From JAKZSU01 sp047517485 (lineage in GTDB: Bacteria > Pseudomonadota > Alphaproteobacteria > UBA7887): a stretch of DNA of 18,076 nucleotides. The notes under the pieces are model-generated. The model saw only the letters and a program-made list of their open reading frames with translations. It was not told the origin of the DNA and ran no database searches. Shown here piece by piece: positions 14,761 to 18,076 of this stretch. The stretch spans positions 1 through 18,076 of the forward strand of contig JAKZSU010000196.1 of NCBI GenBank assembly GCA_047517485.1, written 5' to 3'. The stretch's first letter is position 1. The number at the start of each line of letters is the position of its first letter. A program made the position numbers and the translations under genes.

Positions 14761-15419
14761 CAGCGGGCCGGCTCAAGATCGCGATACTGATATCCGGACG
14801 CGGCAGCAATATGACGGCGCTCGCCGAGGCCTGTGCCGCCGATGATTTTCCCGCCGAGGTCGCGGCGGTGGTTTCCAATCGCCCCGACGCCCAGGGTTTG
14901 ACGACCGCCGCCGATCGCGGCATCACCACCACGATTGTCGATCACACGCGATACGATTCGCGCGCCGGCTTCGATGCCGCCTTGTCGGCGGCGATCGAGT
15001 CATCGGGGGCGGATTTGGTGTGTCTCGCCGGGTTCATGCGCTTGCTCGGCGCGCCATTCGTCGATCAGTGGCGCGACCGGCTGATCAACATCCACCCCTC
15101 TCTGCTGCCCGCGTTCAAGGGGCTCGACACCCACGCCCAGGTTCTCGCCGCGGGGGCCAGATTTAGCGGCTGTACGGTTCACTTCGTCCGCCCGGCGATG
15201 GATGAGGGGCCGATAATCGTGCAGGCCGCGCTGCCGGTGGCGCCGTCCGAAACCGCGGTCGGACTCGCCGCCCGCGTCCTCGAACAGGAGCACCGGATCT
15301 ATCCCTTGGCGGTGCGTTGGATCGCCGAGGGCCGGGTCACCGTGGGGACCGAAACCGTCACGATCGCCGGTGCCTCGGCCGCCTCGGGCGTCACCATCAA
15401 TCCGGAAAGTGCGCCGTGA
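14748..15419 (+). CDS. purN: Phosphoribosylglycinamide formyltransferase
   Basis: The product is 223 residues. It transfers the formyl group of 10-formyltetrahydrofolate to GAR, giving FGAR, two steps before PurM. ILISGRGSNMTAL near the N-terminus is the GAR phosphate-binding loop. The catalytic triad is visible as N114 and H116 in INIHPSLLPAFKG and D152 in PAMDEGPIIVQ. A GTG at 14748 with GGAG 5 nt before it and an ATG at 14754 are both possible starts; I give the GTG because its spacing is better. It overlaps the 3' end of purM, so the two are co-transcribed. Its stop is 35 bp from that of convergent ndk, with no convincing terminator between them. Confidence 0.95.
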   Translation: MGMVAAGRLKIAILISGRGSNMTALAEACAADDFPAEVAAVVSNRPDAQGLTTAADRGITTTIVDHTRYDSRAGFDAALSAAIESSGADLVCLAGFMRLLGAPFVDQWRDRLINIHPSLLPAFKGLDTHAQVLAAGARFSGCTVHFVRPAMDEGPIIVQAALPVAPSETAVGLAARVLEQEHRIYPLAVRWIAEGRVTVGTETVTIAGASAASGVTINPESAP

Positions 15420-15454
15420 GCCGCCGGTCGAGAGACGCCAGAGCCAAACTTGGT

Positions 15455-15877
15455 TTATCCGACGATTTCGAGTGCGCTGAAGAAAAAGGCGATCTCGATC
15501 GCGGCGTTTTCCGGACTGTCCGAGCCATGCACCGAATTCGCCTCGATCGATTCGGCGAAATCGCGACGGATCGTGCCTTTGTCGGCGTTGGCCGGATTGG
15601 TCGCCCCCATGAGTTCGCGATTGCGCTCGATCGCGTTCTCGCCTTCGAGCACTTGCGCCACCACCGGGCCGGAGCACATGAAGGAGCACAGGTCGCCGAA
15701 GAACGCGCGTTCCGCATGCACCGCATAGAAGGATTCGGCCTGTTCGCGGCTCAACCGCAAGCGCCGTTGCGCGACAATCCTGAGACCGGAGTCCTCGAAG
15801 CGCGCATTGATGCTTCCGGTAAGATTGCGACGCGTCGCGTCGGGTTTGATAATCGATAGAGTCCGTTCAATGGCCAT
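15455..15877 (-). CDS. ndk: Nucleoside diphosphate kinase
   Basis: The product is 140 residues, the standard size. It balances nucleoside triphosphate pools by passing the ATP gamma-phosphate through a phosphohistidine to other NDPs. MAIERTLSIIKPDATRR is the conserved start, with K11 near the phosphates. FMCSGPVVAQVLEGENAI (67-83) and RRDFAESIEANSVHGSDS (104-121) are family signatures, and H117 in NSVHGSD is the catalytic His. I chose the ATG at 15877, preceded by GAGAGA, over an upstream in-frame start at 15964, which would add a non-conserved tail reaching into the ABC-F start. Confidence 0.96.
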   Translation of the reverse strand: MAIERTLSIIKPDATRRNLTGSINARFEDSGLRIVAQRRLRLSREQAESFYAVHAERAFFGDLCSFMCSGPVVAQVLEGENAIERNRELMGATNPANADKGTIRRDFAESIEANSVHGSDSPENAAIEIAFFFSALEIVG

Positions 15878-15910
15878 TTCTATTCTCTCTCGCCGTTTCA
15901 AAGCGGAGGC

Positions 15911-15939
15911 GTTATAGCGATGACCGAGCGCGCCAGCAA
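15911..15939 (-). promoter_or_regulatory. Candidate sigma70-type promoter for ndk
   Basis: On the minus strand TTGCTG (15939-15934) and TATAAC (15916-15911) are separated by 17 bp, and transcription would begin roughly 27 nt before the ndk ATG. The -10 sequence equals the one proposed for the GguC-like gene. Prediction from sequence alone. Confidence 0.35.
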
Positions 15940-15963
15940 CCTTCTCCGTACCACGGATCGACA

Positions 15964-17886
15964 ATGCTTCACGTCAACGACCTGACTTTCCGCATCGAAG
16001 GGAGACCTTTGCTCGACTCCGCCACCCTCGCGTTGCCAACGGGGCGTCGGGCCGCATTGATTGGCAGAAACGGCAGTGGTAAGAGCACGTTACTACGACT
16101 TATTAATAGAGAAATTCAACCTGATGACGGCACCATTCGGGTGCGCAATGGGGCGCGGATCGGGGTGGTATCGCAGACCGCGCCCTTTGGGCCCACGGCG
16201 GTGTTGGAAACCGTCCTGGCGGCGGATAGCGAGCGTGACGCCCTACTCGCCGAAGCCCAAACGCTGGAAACCAACTCAGACGAAGCCTCCGGATTCCGGC
16301 TCGCCGAAGTGCATGAACGCTTGGGCGAGATCGGCGCGCAATCGGCGCCGGCGCGGGCTGGCGCGATCTTGCACGGCCTCGGCTTCAGCGGCGACGAACA
16401 AGCCCGTCCGCTCGACAGTTTTTCCGGTGGCTGGCGCATGCGCGTCGCCCTCGCCGCCGCACTTTTCTCCGAACCCGATTTGTTGCTCCTCGACGAGCCG
16501 ACCAACCATCTCGATCTCGAGGCGACCTTATGGTTGGTGCAATTCCTCGCGCGCTGGCGGCACACGCTTCTGGTGATCAGCCATGACCGGGCGCTGATCA
16601 ATCGCGTCGCCGACTACACCATCCATCTCGATGGCCGCCGCCTTACCGCCTACCGCGGCGGTTTTGATACCTTCGAGCGAACCCGGCGTGAACAGCTTGC
16701 GCTCGACGCCGCGACCGAGAAAAAAATGGCCGCCCGGCGAAAGCACATGCAGAAGTTCGTCGACCGCTTCCGCTACCAGGCCAACAAGGCGCGGCAAGCG
16801 CAAAGCCGCCTCAAGGCGTTGGAAAAACTCGGCGAAGCGCCACCGCCGATCGCCGATTACACCGTCGAGTTCCATTTTCCCGTGCCCAAACCCCTGGCGC
16901 CGCCGCTGCTGACCCTCGATCGCGCGAGCGCCGGATACGCGCCCGACGCGCCGGTCTTGTCAAACCTCAACCTGCGCATCGACATGGATGATCGGATCGC
17001 CTTGCTCGGCGCCAACGGCAACGGCAAAACCACCCTGTTGCGGCTCTTCGAGGGTGCCCTGGCGCCGCTAGAGGGCGCGCGCACCGTGTCGCGCAAACTG
17101 GAAATCGGCTATTTCGCGCAAGAGCAGATCGAGATGCTCGACGCCAAACGGACCGCGTACGCGCATATAGCGGAAAAGCTTCCCGACGCGCTGGGGACCG
17201 CGGTTCGCACCCATCTCGGCCGCTTCGGGCTGTCGGGTGAGCTCGCCGATCAGAACGCCGACTCGCTCTCGGGCGGCGAGCGCGTGCGCCTTGTGCTGGC
17301 GATGATTTGCTGCCGTACCCCGCATATGCTGTTGTTGGACGAGCCGACCAATCATCTCGACCTCGACGCCCGCGAAGCCTTGATCGACGGGATCAACGAC
17401 TATGCCGGCGCGATAGTGTTGGTCACCCATGACAGCGAGCTGATCGAGCGCTGCGCCGATCGCCTGTGGTTGGTGGCCGACGGCACCTGCCGCGCGTTCG
17501 ACGACGATCTCGACGCCTATCGCAAGCTTTTGCTGTCATCGCGCAAAGCGCGCCCCGAGCGCGGCGATCCCAAGCCCGGCCCGGCGACGCCGGCCGCCGC
17601 CAAATCGGCCCCCGCCAAATCCGTTCGCCGTCGTAACGCCGCCGCCCAGCGCGCGGAGACCGTATCGCTGCGCAAGGCGGTGAAGATCGCGGAAAAAGAG
17701 ACCGCGCGGCTAACCAAGGAAAAGGATCGTCTCGAAGCGGCAATCGCCGACCCGACGCTGTACGACGGGCCGCCCGAACGCGTCGCCGAGTTGACCAAAA
17801 AGCGCAGCCAAGTCATCGCCGCCTTGGCCATCGCCGAGGAAACATGGCTGGAAGCCCAGAATGCCCTCGAACAGGCCAACAACTAG
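15964..17886 (+). CDS. ABC-F family ATPase, YheS-type
   Basis: The product is 640 residues with two ABC ATPase domains and no membrane part. ABC-F proteins bind the ribosomal E site and relieve stalled translation. First domain: Walker A GRNGSGKST (34-42), signature FSGGWRMR (153-160), Walker B LLLLDEPTNHLD (173-184). The P-site tRNA-interaction linker spans about 235-300 and includes FVDRFRYQANKARQAQSR, typical of YheS. Second domain: GANGNGKTT (349-357), LSGGERVRL (435-443), LLLDEPTNHLD (457-467). A charged linker and coiled-coil tail fill about 530-640. Codons 43-54 all end in A or T, unlike the rest of the gene. The stop codon abuts the IS5-type element, but the tail ends naturally. Confidence 0.93.
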   Translation: MLHVNDLTFRIEGRPLLDSATLALPTGRRAALIGRNGSGKSTLLRLINREIQPDDGTIRVRNGARIGVVSQTAPFGPTAVLETVLAADSERDALLAEAQTLETNSDEASGFRLAEVHERLGEIGAQSAPARAGAILHGLGFSGDEQARPLDSFSGGWRMRVALAAALFSEPDLLLLDEPTNHLDLEATLWLVQFLARWRHTLLVISHDRALINRVADYTIHLDGRRLTAYRGGFDTFERTRREQLALDAATEKKMAARRKHMQKFVDRFRYQANKARQAQSRLKALEKLGEAPPPIADYTVEFHFPVPKPLAPPLLTLDRASAGYAPDAPVLSNLNLRIDMDDRIALLGANGNGKTTLLRLFEGALAPLEGARTVSRKLEIGYFAQEQIEMLDAKRTAYAHIAEKLPDALGTAVRTHLGRFGLSGELADQNADSLSGGERVRLVLAMICCRTPHMLLLDEPTNHLDLDAREALIDGINDYAGAIVLVTHDSELIERCADRLWLVADGTCRAFDDDLDAYRKLLLSSRKARPERGDPKPGPATPAAAKSAPAKSVRRRNAAAQRAETVSLRKAVKIAEKETARLTKEKDRLEAAIADPTLYDGPPERVAELTKKRSQVIAALAIAEETWLEAQNALEQANN

Positions 17887-17899
17887 GGTCGAGACTCAT
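17887..17899. other. Probable end of the IS5-family element
   Basis: Between the ABC-F stop (17884-17886) and the transposase stop (17900-17902) are only 13 bp, starting GGTCGAGACTCAT. This short stretch must contain the outer part of the element's terminal repeat. The exact boundary cannot be set because the other end is outside the window, but it may lie within the CTAG at 17883-17886. Confidence 0.45.
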
Positions 17900-18076
17900 T
17901 CAATTCCAATAGCATACGAGCGCAGCGAGGCACAGAGCGGCCATGAAGTTGTTAGCGTTTTTGTCGTATCGGGTTGCAACGCGCCTGAAATCCTTGAGCC
18001 GGCCAAACATGCGCTCGATGACATTGCGGTGGCGATAACGCCGTCTTGCGAAGGGATGGGGTTGTTTGCGATTGAT
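17900..18076 (-). CDS. IS5-family transposase, C-terminal part cut by window edge
   Basis: Reading leftward from base 18076 gives 58 residues and a TGA stop at 17902-17900. The segments RRRYRHRNVIERMFGRLK and DFRRVATRYDKNANNFM, ending AALCLAALVCYWN, are characteristic of the C-terminus of IS5-family DDE transposases (I recall the IS427/IS1031-like groups). The Glu of NVIERMFG is the last residue of the DDE triad, so the catalytic end is retained. The N-terminal part is outside the window, so completeness and activity cannot be judged. Confidence 0.85.
   Translation of the reverse strand: MNRKQPHPFARRRYRHRNVIERMFGRLKDFRRVATRYDKNANNFMAALCLAALVCYWN

Noticed and set aside
15420..15454. Small CCAA-AC-TTGG hairpin followed by TTTAT as a purN terminator
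   Set aside because: The 4-bp stem is too short and AT-rich to be credible.
15878..15964. Upstream 29-codon extension of ndk
   Set aside because: NDK proteins begin at MAIERTLSIIKP; the extension would run into the start of the divergent ABC-F gene.
1..18076. CRISPR array, defence system, prophage or biosynthetic cluster
   Set aside because: I found no spaced direct repeats, nuclease/effector pairs, phage structural genes or assembly-line enzymes; apart from IS ends and the palindromic element the window is core metabolism and information processing.

Overview
The window looks like a piece of a GC-rich alphaproteobacterial chromosome, most likely Rhodospirillales-like. I infer this from protein character, from strong G/C bias at third codon positions, and from the grouping of purN-purM, a DUF2066 gene, an AI-2E/PerM permease, a DnaA-like Hda protein, ppk, ppx and rnd, which I recall as a recurrent neighbourhood in that group. 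It is mostly housekeeping sequence, framed by two insertion-sequence fragments and interrupted by one unusual palindromic element.

Layout, left to right. At 1-96 (minus) is the first 32 codons of an IS1595/ISXO2-type transposase. At 243-509 (minus) is a small putative lipoprotein, diverging from a hypothetical YD-repeat-like protein (596-1396, plus). That gene converges, with 2 bp between stops, on a secreted alpha/beta-hydrolase-domain protein (1399-3459, minus). The hydrolase diverges from a GguC/AraD1-type fumarylacetoacetate-hydrolase-fold protein (3531-4520, plus), followed by ribonuclease D (4556-5728, plus). RNase D converges on ppx by a 4-nt overlap.

A long leftward gene series runs from 13598 to 5725: DUF2066 secreted protein, PerM-like permease, Hda-like AAA+ protein (TTG start overlapping the permease stop), an atypical short-chain dehydrogenase, a 269-bp palindromic element, then ppk and ppx. 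ppk and ppx together make and degrade polyphosphate; Hda would couple DnaA inactivation to the sliding clamp. On the plus strand, divergent from DUF2066, purM and purN overlap and encode two steps of de novo purine synthesis. They converge on ndk (nucleoside diphosphate kinase, minus), which diverges from a YheS-type ABC-F translation factor (15964-17886, plus). The window ends in the 3' part of an IS5-family transposase (minus) whose element end lies at or next to the ABC-F stop codon.

The most interesting feature is the 269-bp element at 9435-9703. It has near-perfect 35-bp inverted ends within CTAG, and can be read either as one long imperfect hairpin or as a closing stem with two separate hairpins whose loops are complementary. 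Other points of note are an SDR whose YxxxK catalytic motif reads SxxxR, a 12-codon run of only A/T-ending codons just after the first Walker A motif of the ABC-F gene, a possibly leaderless purM, and a palindromic TTATAA that could serve as the -10 box for two divergent genes. I saw no rRNA, tRNA, CRISPR array, phage genes or defence system.
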